Assembly: GCA_001939145.1 (NCBI GenBank)
Contig: LSRX01000126.1
Span: 921,846-985,845, forward strand
Direction of reading: 5' to 3'
DNA length: 64,000 bases
DNA from: Symbiodinium microadriaticum
Lineage: Eukaryota; Sar; Dinophyceae; Suessiales; Symbiodiniaceae
Numbering within the stretch: the stretch's first letter is position 1; the number at the start of each line of letters is the position of its first letter. The position numbers and the translations under genes are program-made. Below are positions 34,824 to 44,957 of this stretch, piece after piece. Below the pieces are notes generated by a model, which had not been told where the DNA came from, did not search any database, and saw nothing but the letters and a program-made list of their open reading frames with translations.

Positions 34824-35291
34824 TTATGCATGTCCCCGAAGCTTGGGCAGTTCACGGGGCTCACCGGGCTGCCCAGGGTTCGGTTGAAGATTCCAGTGGT
34901 TTCTTTCAGCGACTGCACCGGGCTTGGGGGGGGGGGGGGCAGTGCAACGTGGCCTTAGGCTTCCACTTGGGGTTTGCTGCTCCCTCTTTGCTTGCTTTCG
35001 GGCTTGGCTGCGCCGTTCGAAAAAGCACTCGATATTCCCTACACCTGCATGCAATGAAGTTCCAGTGTATGGAAGGAGACGTTGGGGACTGAGGCTGAGG
35101 TCACGGGGGGCAACCTTCTCACTGCTCACAGCTGGTACCCCGCCAGCAGTCTCGCAGGGCTTCGCTTCGTCAGATGGAGTGGCCCTACGAACCCCAAGCC
35201 TCATAAACTCTAACCCCACTCCCTCCATGTCAGTAACAAATGAACTGTTGCCTGTGGATCCCAAACCCAATGCCCTACATTCAGACCCCAA
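34824..35291 (-). CDS. Open frame of 155 codons, possible coding
   Basis: The frame includes KPCETAGGVPAVSSEKVAPR and FFERRSQARKQAKREQQT. It passes through a 14-C run, giving a Pro stretch. An inner GCATGCAG|GTGTAGGG donor near 35049 suggests it may be an exon chain. The length is only slightly above what chance gives. No domain. Confidence 0.35.
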   Translation of the reverse strand: MGSECRALGLGSTGNSSFVTDMEGVGLEFMRLGVRRATPSDEAKPCETAGGVPAVSSEKVAPRDLSLSPQRLLPYTGTSLHAGVGNIECFFERRSQARKQAKREQQTPSGSLRPRCTAPPPPKPGAVAERNHWNLQPNPGQPGEPRELPKLRGHA

Positions 35292-35438
35292 ACCGAGACC
35301 CCGCAGTCTCTCCGCAGCGAAGGGTCGATCCTAAACCCTTCAAGACAAAGGACGGAGGAGAAACCCCTTCACCGCACAATGTGACAATGTGCGAGCACAC
35401 CAACCCCTAAGCCCTAAACCCGAAAAAAACGCAGCTAC

Positions 35439-35524
35439 CTGGGGCAAGCCGGGTCCCCAGCAGATGGAAACGGTGTCTGCTGGCATTCCAGGGAGCCCTC
35501 TGCTCCCAGAACCTCCCGGCCCAC
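35439..35524 (-). CDS. Exon-like island, unrecognised
   Basis: Between AACAGCCTTCAG and CCCCAG|GTAGCTGC the frame encodes VGREVLGAEGSLECQQTPFP. C-rich telomere words lie left (35400-35425), and a 150-nt G-rich tract lies right (35540-35700). Confidence 0.45.
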
Positions 35525-35783
35525 CTGAAGGCTGTTCGTGGGGCTTTCTGAATTCTTGGGGTTCGGTAGGATTTTTGGGGTATGGCCGGGTATGGCTTGG
35601 GCTGATTTCTGTTGGGTCCAGGTGGCACGGCTTGGGTTTCCAGGAATTTGGGAATTGGGGGGCAGGACGTTGTGGTGGCTTGTTGGGCTGAGGTTTGTTG
35701 TTGTACTCAGGCAAGGAGGAGCCATCTTCGGCCCTGCCTCTGTCATTTAAGGTGGTCGGGTTCTAGGGGCTATAGAAGGCTGT

Positions 35784-35832
35784 CTAGGGTTTATAGGGTT
35801 TAGGGTTTGGGTTTACCCTAAACCCTAAACCC
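35784..35832. repeat. Head-to-head telomere-like palindrome
   Basis: TTTAGGG units to 35814 switch at once to CCCTAAA units from 35816-35832: GGGTTTAGGGTTT..GGGTTTA / CCCTAAACCCTAAACCC. The near-perfect inverted arrangement resembles a telomere-telomere fusion scar, or an intron whose two ends have been brought together. Confidence 0.9.
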
Positions 35833-36022
35833 GTCTTGCTAGGCCTGAGTCCTCCAGACTCCGCACATGTCACAGCTTTGTCTTTACGGTCTTCTCGCCA
35901 GTTGAAGCATGTCAACACATGATGGGCGATTGGTGCCAGTACGGTGTATCGAAGTGCCTTTAGACTGTCATTCTTGTACCAACCCCTCTCTCGTACCAAT
36001 CCCTCTCTTTCGGCTTACAGTA

Positions 36023-37755
36023 CTAAGCCTGCAATTCATTCCGAAAGGACGCGCGACTAAATTGGAGGCAGCTTGTTTCCGACACGAGGGAGAGGCTGAG
36101 ATCGTGCAGACCGTATGAGACGTCCTCGCAACCTCGGTATGGCACATGAATGGCAGAAACGAAGGAGCCCCCGGGACGAAAGAGGCAGGATCGTGAGAAC
36201 TTCAAGCAGAAGACGACGTCAACATCTGCGTTACCATAGACCTTCATGTGTCGGGCGATGATGTACGGCATGGATGTCCATGACACCTCGTGAAACTTCA
36301 AGCCCAAAACCCCTGCTGCCTCTATGGTGAATTGCTCCGGACTCACCACTTGGCTCAGCTCGTGGCCCGGATTCCCGCAATTCACCAAATCGTAAAGTTT
36401 GAAAAATGACCTCGCGGCTTCTCCGCCCGCCAGGAAAACCTTATCGGAGCTATAAACTTCTCTGGGATGGTGCGCTTCCAGTTTGCAGACATTGGACACC
36501 ACTCGGCCAAAGACTGCCCAAGGATGCCGGTAAAGGTCCAGGTGCAAGTCACTGACCCAGTGAACGTCCTCCCGCTGCCAGAGCACATGGCGGTAGGAAG
36601 CCAGGCCTTCTCACCTCAACGTCTGCAGTGAGATGTTCCATAGGGACTCCACGTTCTTGTATGCAAATCGGGTCCTCGGTAGTCTATGTGTGCAGCAGTC
36701 CCCCGGCCAAGGTATATGTTGCAACCATGCTGGGGAGGATCTTCCTTAAGCCCTGGTTGCAGAAATTGCACGAATAAGCGGCTTGCGCCGTAGGCGCGTG
36801 CGAGCCGCGAGACCAAGCTGAGACTTTGCCGCAGGCTCGCATTGGCCAGCTGGGCATTTGCGACTGATCTGCCCTCGCGCTTGGTGTGGATCTGGTCCGG
36901 GTTGAACACACCAATCCCCTTTTCAGCCATTCGGTCTGGTGCAACACTTGGCTGCCAATCCAACAGCACATAATAATCTACTTCATAGCCTTCGTGTGCT
37001 GCTGGCATGACCACATGCCTGAAAGAACTTCGAGGGTAGTAGCGGTCCTTGATGCCGGTCACCAGCACGGCCAAACGCCTTTTAGTTCCGTGTTCTTCCT
37101 GGGAAAAGAGCAGCGAACGGTGGCCTGGTTGGCTCCCCAAACTCTGCAGCCTCGCGGCAGCATGGCTGTTGCAGACAAGACCATGGATTCCTCAAGGTAT
37201 CCACCCGCGGGTGGCGGCGGCGGCTGGGGCTGCTGCCGTTGCATCTTCTTACGATTGCGGTATCGCATATGCCTGTTACACCATTCCATCGCGGTGCGGC
37301 CAAATTCGGCCTGAAATCTGTTCTCCGTCTTGGGCAGATAACGATAGTGGGGAGCATCTTCGGGCAAAGTCTGCCTCCGAACATGCAGACAGCTCCACAC
37401 AGTCATCTGGTCGAGCCACCTTTTCCGATTCGGGAAGTAGTAGTGCTGGTAGCGAAGATGGAAGTCGTCCCACTGCAGCGTTGCGTTTGTGCTCATATTG
37501 AAGAATCGATTTTCCAACTACGCGAGAGAAAAGCTTAGGCAGATCATGCCTGAATCCATCTGACACTGACTGTACGCGCAAGAGCCGGGTGAGACCCCTC
37601 TCATCCAAGTGTCCGTCCGCGGCATGCCAGTCGAACAGAGCTCGGAGGTTGGGCTTCGCATTCGGCCTCATTACATCCACAGCGCCATGGGGCCAGGAGC
37701 CTGTTCCCGCCAAGGCCACAGCCAAGAGGCCAGATACTCGGCACACAGGGATCAT
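36023..37755 (-). CDS. Secreted/Golgi protein of an algal DUF7796-like family, intron-containing or decaying
   Basis: Four long minus frames follow each other. Exon 1 (37576-37755) begins with ATG and a signal peptide, MIPVCRVSGLLAVALAG. A 58-nt intron (37518-37575, GTACAG to TTTTCTCTCGCGTAG) leads to exon 2 (37182-37517), and an 83-nt intron ending CTGCTCTTTTCCCAG to exon 3 from 37098, containing RRLAVLVTGIKDRYYPRSSF and YEVDYYVLLDWQPSV. The last frame holds NVESLWNISLQTLR, VLWQREDVHWVSDL and a C-terminal CLKFSRSCLFRPGG. The order VLVTG, D-Y-LLDW, W-RED-HW-DL, CLKxxxxCxFRP recalls DUF7796-type proteins of algae (from memory, no search). Oddities: the shift between frames 3 and 4 (about 36740-36620) is not explained by one clean intron, and a TGA at 36611-36613 interrupts TLR/LASYRHVLW. 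A 63-nt intron there would remove the stop but also the RED motif. It may be a pseudogene. Confidence 0.7.
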
Positions 37756-37815
37756 GAAGGCTACAGCAATCCTAGTCCCAAATCCCTGGGCCGGAACATT
37801 GAACAATCGCTAACT

Positions 37816-38094
37816 ATGGAACCGGTAAGTAGGTCCAAGTTCCTGCACTTTGGGGCTTGGGATCAGAAGTCTCCTGCCAAGCCCACCTCTGTGGCTGCTT
37901 CGGACCACAGACCCGTACGCTTCGTGCTGCTTAAACTCTGGCCCGATCCTAAAAGCCTGTCCCTGCCCTATGCCCTGCAGATCCCGAGCCCTGAACTTTC
38001 AGCTTCACCCGTATGCCCGGATCTCTCTCCCTCTGTTGTACAGCTCGGCCAGAGAGGTCTGCGAGTGCATCCCTCCCTCTCTCTGTCTCACTGA
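37816..38094 (+). CDS. Possible divergent two-exon gene, unrecognised
   Basis: ATGGAACCG|GTAAGT at 37816-37824, a 57-nt intron ending GCCAAG, then an open frame 37882-38094 (SDHRPVRFVLLKLWPDPKSL) to TGA. It starts 60 bp from the opposite-strand ATG at 37755. The open frame extends upstream antisense to that gene, so it may be a shadow. Confidence 0.3.
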   Translation: MEPVSRSKFLHFGAWDQKSPAKPTSVAASDHRPVRFVLLKLWPDPKSLSLPYALQIPSPELSASPVCPDLSPSVVQLGQRGLRVHPSLSLSH

Positions 38095-40094
38095 GCGGAC
38101 TCAGAAGAAGATGCAGCTGAACCTGAAATTTTAACCTCTCAATGAATGCCGCTGCCCGAACCTGCAGGAGCATCTCTGCAGTAGACCCTGGAAGCGCAGA
38201 TTCATCGTCAAGGTCAGCCGCATTTACGGCGATCAGGATGTCCTGCCCATGCGTCTACCGCCCGCTCTAATCCCGATCATGGGCCTCTCTGGGCTCTGAC
38301 TTCGTGAAACTAGTTTCCATGAGTGTCCTCGCGTGTCGTCGGGTTCTGTTGGCTTACTTCTCCCAATTTCTCCAAAGGTTTCGCGTGCAGGGCTCCCAAG
38401 CCTAAGTCGAGCCAAATCTCTCGAGAGCTGTTCGAGTCCTGGGGCAAGCCCCGACTCATTCCAATCATTCGCTTCAACGTGAACTTCATGACCCTCACCT
38501 AGAGCCAGCAAGCAGCAGCCCTCAGCCCTGAACTACTTCCTTCTCTGCCCTGCTCCGACGTCTGGACAATGAAGAGAAAACAGCATAATTATGGCCCAAG
38601 GTGACCTATCACATGGCGATTGTGTTCGAGCGCCGTCTGCAGCAGCATGGGGGAAGATGGCTTCCGGATGGCAGAACTGTCGACTCACACAATCGCGCAA
38701 GGCAGGCATGGATTCGAGGGCCCTGACCTTGCTACTTGGACATGGTCACATGGTAGTACTTTGTGGGTCCCAGGATTGGAGAAACTTGTAAAATTGCGAG
38801 GTCGCCAGCTTAAGATTTAGCTCTGAGCTTCAAGTGACCGGCAAGCAGTTAATGAGAAGCCCTATGTGCTTCGGCTTGCTTCAGGTGCACTGACACTCCT
38901 ATTGTTTGTCTGCGGGGATACTACCCGGTCCTAAAACTCAACCATGGTTCGAGGGCAAAAACCTCTTTTGAAGGCAGTTTGCCGCACCTCATCCACTCGA
39001 ATGGGGTCCAAGAGATGTAAGCGCATTGGCTAGCTTTCATTACTTTACTGTACCGGAAAGCTGTGGTTGAGGATCCCTCGGAAGACGTGGTCTGAAGTAA
39101 CAAATCACTTCCGCTGATTGTACAGGAAGTCCCCTGCGCCTAAACTCTTGTACCTTAATACCAGCAAACCAAGAACCAAAGTAGAACATGCTGGGACCGT
39201 CCTTGGGTCTGGAGGGTGGAAATCCGGCAAGGGCCTGGGCATAGCATGGGGTGCAACGGAATACGTTTTGGCGGTCAGGAGTCGGATGCTTCGTTAGGTT
39301 CAGTAGGTGTTTGGCCATGCCAATTGGAACACTTTCACCTTCTGGTCTGGTAACCCGATTTAAGCGGATATGTAGACTTCTGGCAAGCTCCCACATGCAG
39401 ACGAATATGTTTTGATAACACGCAATTTACGACCTGGGACGGCTCGATCGCTTGGCAAATCACGCAGAACGTTGCTCGCAGCTTTGCCCGTACACGTGGT
39501 CTGAAGGTCAAAGACCCTCAAGCGACTGTCAGCAGCTTCAACGGCGCCGTTCAGGATGAGACATAGGATGCCCGTGAGGTAGAGTCGCCATAGAGCTATA
39601 TTGTAACTGGGAGCCCATGTGATTACGCGTCCTGGAATTGGAAGGTAGCAAGGTCCACAGGTAAGCGACACTGACTGCTTAGCCACACCACAGCTGATTT
39701 ACAGGGGTTCAGGTTTGTGGTGCAGGGTCTGGGCTTTAAGCCTTTGAATGCAAGACCAGTGTGAGCTTTGGGACACCATTTAGAGCGAAGTCCTTAGCGT
39801 GGGATCTCCTTCGTGTGCTATAGAATTAGCCCGGCCTGATACAGGGTGTAGGGTTGATAGTAGTCCTCACGGCTAGGCAGGCTCAATGACTCCCTGCAGA
39901 ACCCCACCGTACCCCGAAGCCAAAGAACAAACCCTAAGCCGACCTTATAGTGCCTAACCCTGACCTCCTACAACCCGAACCCCGTAAGCCTACTAAACCT
40001 TTTTGAACCCGTACGGGGGCCACTACAAAACCCTGCACTCCTGAACACCTCCAGCCCCAAGCACCACACCCTACCATGGGCCCTGAATCCATAA
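38095..40094. other. No firm gene; weak minus-strand frames at 38921-39686
   Basis: Overlapping minus frames at 39360-39686 (with a hydrophobic LYLTGILCLILNGAVEAA segment) and 39040-39396 could be exons, but no join is convincing. C-rich telomere words dominate 39890-40094. Confidence 0.4.
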
Positions 40095-40181
40095 ACACCC
40101 AAAACCTAAACCCTAAACCCCAAACCCTAATGCCTAAACCCTAAACCGTGAAGCCTAAACCCTAAACCCTAAACCCCAAAC
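40095..40181. repeat. Densest CCCTAAA tract of the window
   Basis: Eleven CCCTAAA-type units (some CCCCAAA, CCTAATG) ending exactly at the 3' edge of the exon-like island at 40182, where the minus strand reads GTTTGGGGTTTAGGG. Confidence 0.95.
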
Positions 40182-40268
40182 TCAAGAATTGCTCCAAGCG
40201 ACCATTCGCGGAGCAGCTCTGGCGGCCGTGGCGTCGGCTCCTTGGCGGGAAGGAAGTTCCACCGAAGG
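40182..40268 (-). CDS. Exon-like island with telomeric donor
   Basis: The frame encodes LRWNFLPAKEPTPRPPELLR then EWSLGAILE, ending CTTGA|GTTTGGGGTTTAGGG. The 5' side on the minus strand is C-rich (CCATACCCTGAAATCTGAACC). High GC at third positions. Unrecognised. Confidence 0.6.
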   Translation of the reverse strand, partial: PSVELPSRQGADATAARAAPRMVAWSNS

Positions 40269-41598
40269 CTCCAGGTTCAGATTTCAGGGTATGGGGAGAA
40301 ACCAGGTTCAGTTGGGTTTGTGACCTGGGGGGTTTCAGGGGCAATCTTGCTGAAGGTTTGTTTGCTTGGGGTCACAGAGTCTTGCGGGGTTGATGGCGAC
40401 ATGGTACATCTCGCAGAATACTACATGTGCTCGGAGTTGACAGTGGCGGGACATGGCACATCATCTTGTTTGCATTGTTGCTGCGATGATGCACGTCATG
40501 TTGCGTTGCCGCCACGGGCTTGCAACCCAAAGAGTAGTCCGACTAGTCTCATCTCTGCTGTCGGCGGTTTGCCGTAGTAATCAGCACGACAACCGGGAAC
40601 GGCTTTGGTGGTACATTATTAAAGACTCAGGCTTTCAGAGGTGGTACCAGACTGCCCTACTGTTGTCCTCTCACCATCCTCGCCTAAAGCCGGAGGCCAA
40701 GCAGGCTGAGCATCCTCAACTTCGACGGACCCTGCACCCACTCTGACCCAAGAAAGGTGCAAGAGCCTTTGAAGGAGGGAACCTCTTTTCTGTATGATCC
40801 CTGAGCTCACCACCGACATCGGCACCTTCATGCACCCTTAACTGTTGTCCCCAGGGCTTAGGCTTAGCCTCTCGCTCTCAGCCCAGTCTGTTGCGGGACC
40901 CCGGCTGGCAACTGCATCTTCCAATGCACACCGCATGAGGATGCCGCCCTTGCAAGGTCAGCTATGGATCCATTTGGGATCCTTTCGGTAGGCTTTGGGT
41001 TCTGGGATCAAGTGTTTAAGAGGGGGCCTAAAGCCTTGAACTTGAAAAGCCATCAGTCCCCCCACGAGCTGGACCCCTTTGAATTTGCAAAGAAGCAGCA
41101 GGAGGTTGAGGATAATTATATGGTGCTAGAGATACATGAGGATTACGTAACCAGCAAAGCGCCTGTTCTTCCTAGGCTTGCGGATTAAGGACTATTAGGG
41201 CCCATGTCGCGGGTGGCAATCAAGGGCATTGAGCCACGTTTTGACAGTGAACTTCCCCAGGCCATGTACTTGAAGCCTTCAAAGCCCAAGCTCATTGGCT
41301 AGCGCGCATCCCTTTCTCAAACGAACACTTCTGCAGCACCATCTCCATGCTATGAAGACCACTCATGGTGGATTCTTGCAGCAGCTGGTTTCCGAAGAAT
41401 CATCACCTCTAACAGCGCACTACAACACCGTGCACCGCAAGACCCCATACAGTTGCCGAAGCAGAACTGGAAAAAAGGTTTGACTGCCAGCATCAGGACG
41501 TCTAGGACTAGGGCAGATGTACCACCACCCTCTAGCGACCAAGCCCTCAATGCCCAAACCCTACACTCCTGACCAGCCATAAACCCGAACCCATAAAC

Positions 41599-41680
41599 CT
41601 CATACTCATACTCTCTGGTGCTGTGAACCGCAAGGCCCATGTCTTTTGAGGCCGCGGCCACCTGGGGAGACAGCCTGCGC
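41599..41680 (-). CDS. Exon-like island, strong acceptor and telomeric donor
   Basis: Acceptor CCCTGACATTCTTCCAG, frame RRLSPQVAAASKDMGLAVHS then TREYEYE, donor TATGAG|GTTTATGGGTTCGGG. C-rich words lie left (41540-41598), G-rich right (41695-41715). Confidence 0.6.
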
Positions 41681-42327
41681 CTGGAAGAATGTCAGGGTTT
41701 GGGTTTGGGTTGAGGCCCTAAAACTCTACACTGTTTCTTTCGAGAGGCCATGACGGGGCACTCTCGTTTTGATGAGGATTAAAATGGACTCGCTTGACTT
41801 GACCTCTGCTGACGCGACAACTCGAGGCCAAACAGAACAGTGCGCCGAGGTCGAGCGTGGTTCGGAACCCTTCGACCCTAGTATCCAAATCCCCACAGCA
41901 CCACCAAATCCATCGCCAGCAATCCTCAACTCCTCTTGAGGCACACCAGTGTACCTAACCCAGGCCGTCTTTTCGGGCGTGGTTCCAGACAGTATTTTAT
42001 AAACCCCACAGCCCACTACATAGAAGATTCACATGGCAAACCTCAATCACCTTATAAGCACTGCACTTGTATGTCCCTGCTGTATGAGAACCCTCCTCTG
42101 AACTCTGTTAATTCATACCAACTTTGAATCCTACCAGGGGATATCACAGTATCCACGTTTAGAGCCCAATACCATAAAGTTTAAGATGCCGCAAGGATCG
42201 AAGCCCGCACCAAACGGCCCTTCGCACAACCCTGCTTTGTGCCTAACTTAAACTCGAAACGATTCTGTATCCTCCAGTCCTCCGGCATTGAAAGCTAACC
42301 GTTTTAAGACCATGGCCCAAAAGGCGC

Positions 42328-42362
42328 GCACACAAACACACACCCACACACCCACACACATC
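42328..42362. repeat. CA-rich microsatellite
   Basis: ACACAAACACACACCCACACAC-type units. Confidence 0.9.
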
Positions 42363-42541
42363 TATACCCAAGATTCCAGGGGTCCCTGCGCATCGAGGAC
42401 GATGGGATCTGAACCAGAAGGCCTGCTTGAGGCTTGTTTTCTGTCGCCGTGTGCTCGGGCTCACTACTGAAATCCAAACCCTATACCCGAAACGCTGAAA
42501 CCATGAGTAACAAGTCTTATCCATATGCCATACATCCTAAA

Positions 42542-42597
42542 CCCCAATCCCCTTGCTCTGGCACAAGTTCCATGTGAGGCATCGGATGCAGGGAGCC
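42542..42597 (-). CDS. Exon-like island
   Basis: After CTTCCGGGTGCAG the frame encodes GSLHPMPHMELVPEQGDW and ends GG|GTTTAGGATG. Plus-strand frames are also open here. Confidence 0.4.
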
Positions 42598-42619
42598 CTG
42601 CACCCGGAAGTCTTTGAGG

Positions 42620-42865
42620 TCAAAGGGTTATGGCAAATCCTGCTAAGAAGGCCTCTGAAGCACTCCTCCGACGCACACCTCGAACTTGCATTCCGCATGG
42701 GCATAAGAATTGCACTGAGTGGTTCACAACACGACCTCCCACCACAGAAAACCGCCTTGCTGCAACAGGGAGCCTAGTCTGCTGCTGGGCCAGCATGCCC
42801 CCGAAGGTCTCTCGGTACAGCGCGATCGCTTCCTGTGTGGTGCGTTGGTTGCTTGACGATTTGCC
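42620..42865 (-). CDS. Exon-like open frame, unrecognised
   Basis: After GATAGCGGCTAG the frame is open for 81 codons to TGA. It contains TTQEAIALYRETFGGMLAQQ with GC-rich third positions, then a CPCG motif. The first third is the most coding-like; a donor near 42790 is possible. Plus-strand frames of 74-79 codons overlap. Confidence 0.45.
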   Translation of the reverse strand, partial: GKSSSNQRTTQEAIALYRETFGGMLAQQQTRLPVAARRFSVVGGRVVNHSVQFLCPCGMQVRGVRRRSASEAFLAGFAITL

Positions 42866-43169
42866 CTAGCCGCTATCCGGGGTTTGGGCCGATGGCTCAG
42901 GGGATTGGGTCTAAGGCTTCGAGCCTCCGGGTTAGGGCTCCAGTTCCAGACCCTGCAGTTTAAATGGTACAGTAGAAATGTTTGGTGGCCCTACGTTGGA
43001 TGCGGGGGGGTAGCCGAACGCAACCTCAGCAGCAACACAACAACAGCCATCGCCATCAACTCAGCCATTGCCACTGCCACCGGCAATGGTGGCTGCACCG
43101 CAACCTTAACTACCAACAGAGAACAGAACCCACCCCACATCAAACTACGTCGTCACGGCTACAACCGCG

Positions 43170-43262
43170 TCAATCATCATCATCACCACTATCACCATCA
43201 CCGTCACCGTCACCGTCAGCACCAGCATCAGCATCAGCATCATCACCATCACTATCATGTCG
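43170..43262. repeat. CAT / CAC / CAG triplet array
   Basis: ATC and ACC triplets with GTC and AGC blocks. Frames give His-, Ser-Pro- or Val-Met repeats. Confidence 0.9.
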
Positions 43263-43934
43263 TGAGATGCTCGCAAGAAACGACTGCAAAACCAGGCGAT
43301 TGCTGGGAAAAGGAAGCAGCAACAAATTAAAGTCAAAATATCCGAGCTTTGCCAGGGAATCTCAGCCGAGGCACATCATTGCGGCCGACCTGGCGACCGG
43401 CGATGACTAGGTCTAGGCTCTCAGACTAGGTGTTGCAGGCTGTAGAGTTCGTGCATGCGCGCTCAGATTGCATGTCAGCACAGTCCTGAGAGGAGTGCAG
43501 GCATGAATGATTCAGCTGATGGGTCCCGATGGGTTATGGCTTTGTACTTAAAGGCACTCACGTTCGAGGAAGAGACAGTTGGAAAACTCCTAACTGAGCC
43601 GTGGTGTTGGGGGGCACAGAAAGTAGGGGTACCTCATTTCGGGGCCCTTGCAATAAGGACCCCATTCTTCAGGGTCTCCCCCCCAGGGAGTTCCCTGGGG
43701 TTTGGGGCCTTAGAGTCTTAGGGTCTACCTGGCCGACCTGGTATGAAGATCTTTTTGTGTCCGAAACCAGTTCATCCTTGCATTTGTTTTGGAGTCTAGG
43801 TTTGATTAATAACATATTTCGATGACATACTAACACAACCACTACAAATACTTCGGTTCACCTTTTTGCTTATCTATCTTCCTTATTAAATACATCGACC
43901 ATTCTTATGATGATGAATACAATCGTCGACAATC

Positions 43935-43990
43935 GTCGTCGTTCTAGTAGTAGCAGAAGCAGCAGTGGTAGTAGTAGTGGCAGTAGTAGC

Positions 43991-44064
<74 letters not shown>

Positions 44065-44225
44065 CAGTAGCAGTAGCAGTAGCAGTAGCAGTAGCAGTAG
44101 CAGCAGCAGTAGCAGTAGCAGTAGCAGTAGCAGTAGCAGAGGCAGTAGCAGTAGCAGTAGCAGTAGCAGTAGCAGCAGTAGTAGCAGCAGCAGAAGCAGT
44201 AGCAGTAGCAGTAGCAGTGCAGCAG
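43935..44225. repeat. AGT/AGC trinucleotide array
   Basis: About 95 triplets, pure AGT from 43990 to 44030, AGC at 44030-44060, then alternating AGC-AGT. Same unit family as 1-340. Confidence 0.97.
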
Positions 44226-44610
44226 TACCAGTAACAGTAGCAACGGCTGTGGACTATGAAGCAACGCAGGAACCAAGGGCTGGAGCTAGGGTTCTGCGGT
44301 TGCGGAGTTAGGTATTTCACAGGCAAAGGCACCTCACACATGGCGGTGATAGCCGGCAGTGCCAGGTCCGGTCCAAGAAAGCTGGGATGCTCGGCCTTTC
44401 AATGATTTCACAGATCAGCAGGTTTTTTCCCCCGCCCGCATTGAAGGGTTGAGTAGGTTTGGGGCTGAGGGTCTAGGGAGATGGGTGTCGAAGGAGTCTA
44501 AGCGGTGTTGCCAGCCATTTATCAAAATCGCCCAGACGAAACCACACGCTGAAATCGAACGTTCAATTCCTAAACAGAGCTGAGAACTCGAAAAAAAAGC
44601 GAGGTACAGG

Positions 44611-44907
44611 TTGAATGACAGAACCAATGACCAAGGTTACCGGTGGCAAGCGGTGGAGATGATCAAAAGAATAGCCCTGAAGTGCTCAGAGTTCACGGCT
44701 TCACTGAGCACCGACCGTGCTGATGATGCTGGTGTTGCTGGCGACGATAATGCTGATGATGAACGCCGGGGATGCTTGCAAAGAGGTCAACCGAAAGCTG
44801 AAACGGCTCCCGACCAGCTGCGGCATACCACATCCAGGAAGAGGGGGGCCGAACTACGGGCAGCGATGTCTGTCGTGATTCAAGGTTTATGTCAGCTACT
44901 GTGCTAA
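44611..44907 (+). CDS. Open frame of 98 codons, acidic patch
   Basis: Encodes TDRADDAGVAGDDNADDERR and a basic tail. GAT/GCT-rich composition. No splice or domain evidence. Confidence 0.25.
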   Translation: MNDRTNDQGYRWQAVEMIKRIALKCSEFTASLSTDRADDAGVAGDDNADDERRGCLQRGQPKAETAPDQLRHTTSRKRGAELRAAMSVVIQGLCQLLC

Positions 44908-44957
44908 ACCCCTAAGCCTAAACGGCATCATGTTCTCGGCGTGTTCCCTTCGCTTGC

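Noticed and set aside
37609-37815. 5' part of a 161-codon plus frame
   Set aside because: Exactly antisense to the signal-peptide exon of the minus-strand gene.
43886-44341. Ser-, Val- and Thr/Ala-homopolymer frames
   Set aside because: AGT/AGC triplet array read in all frames; no flanking coding evidence.
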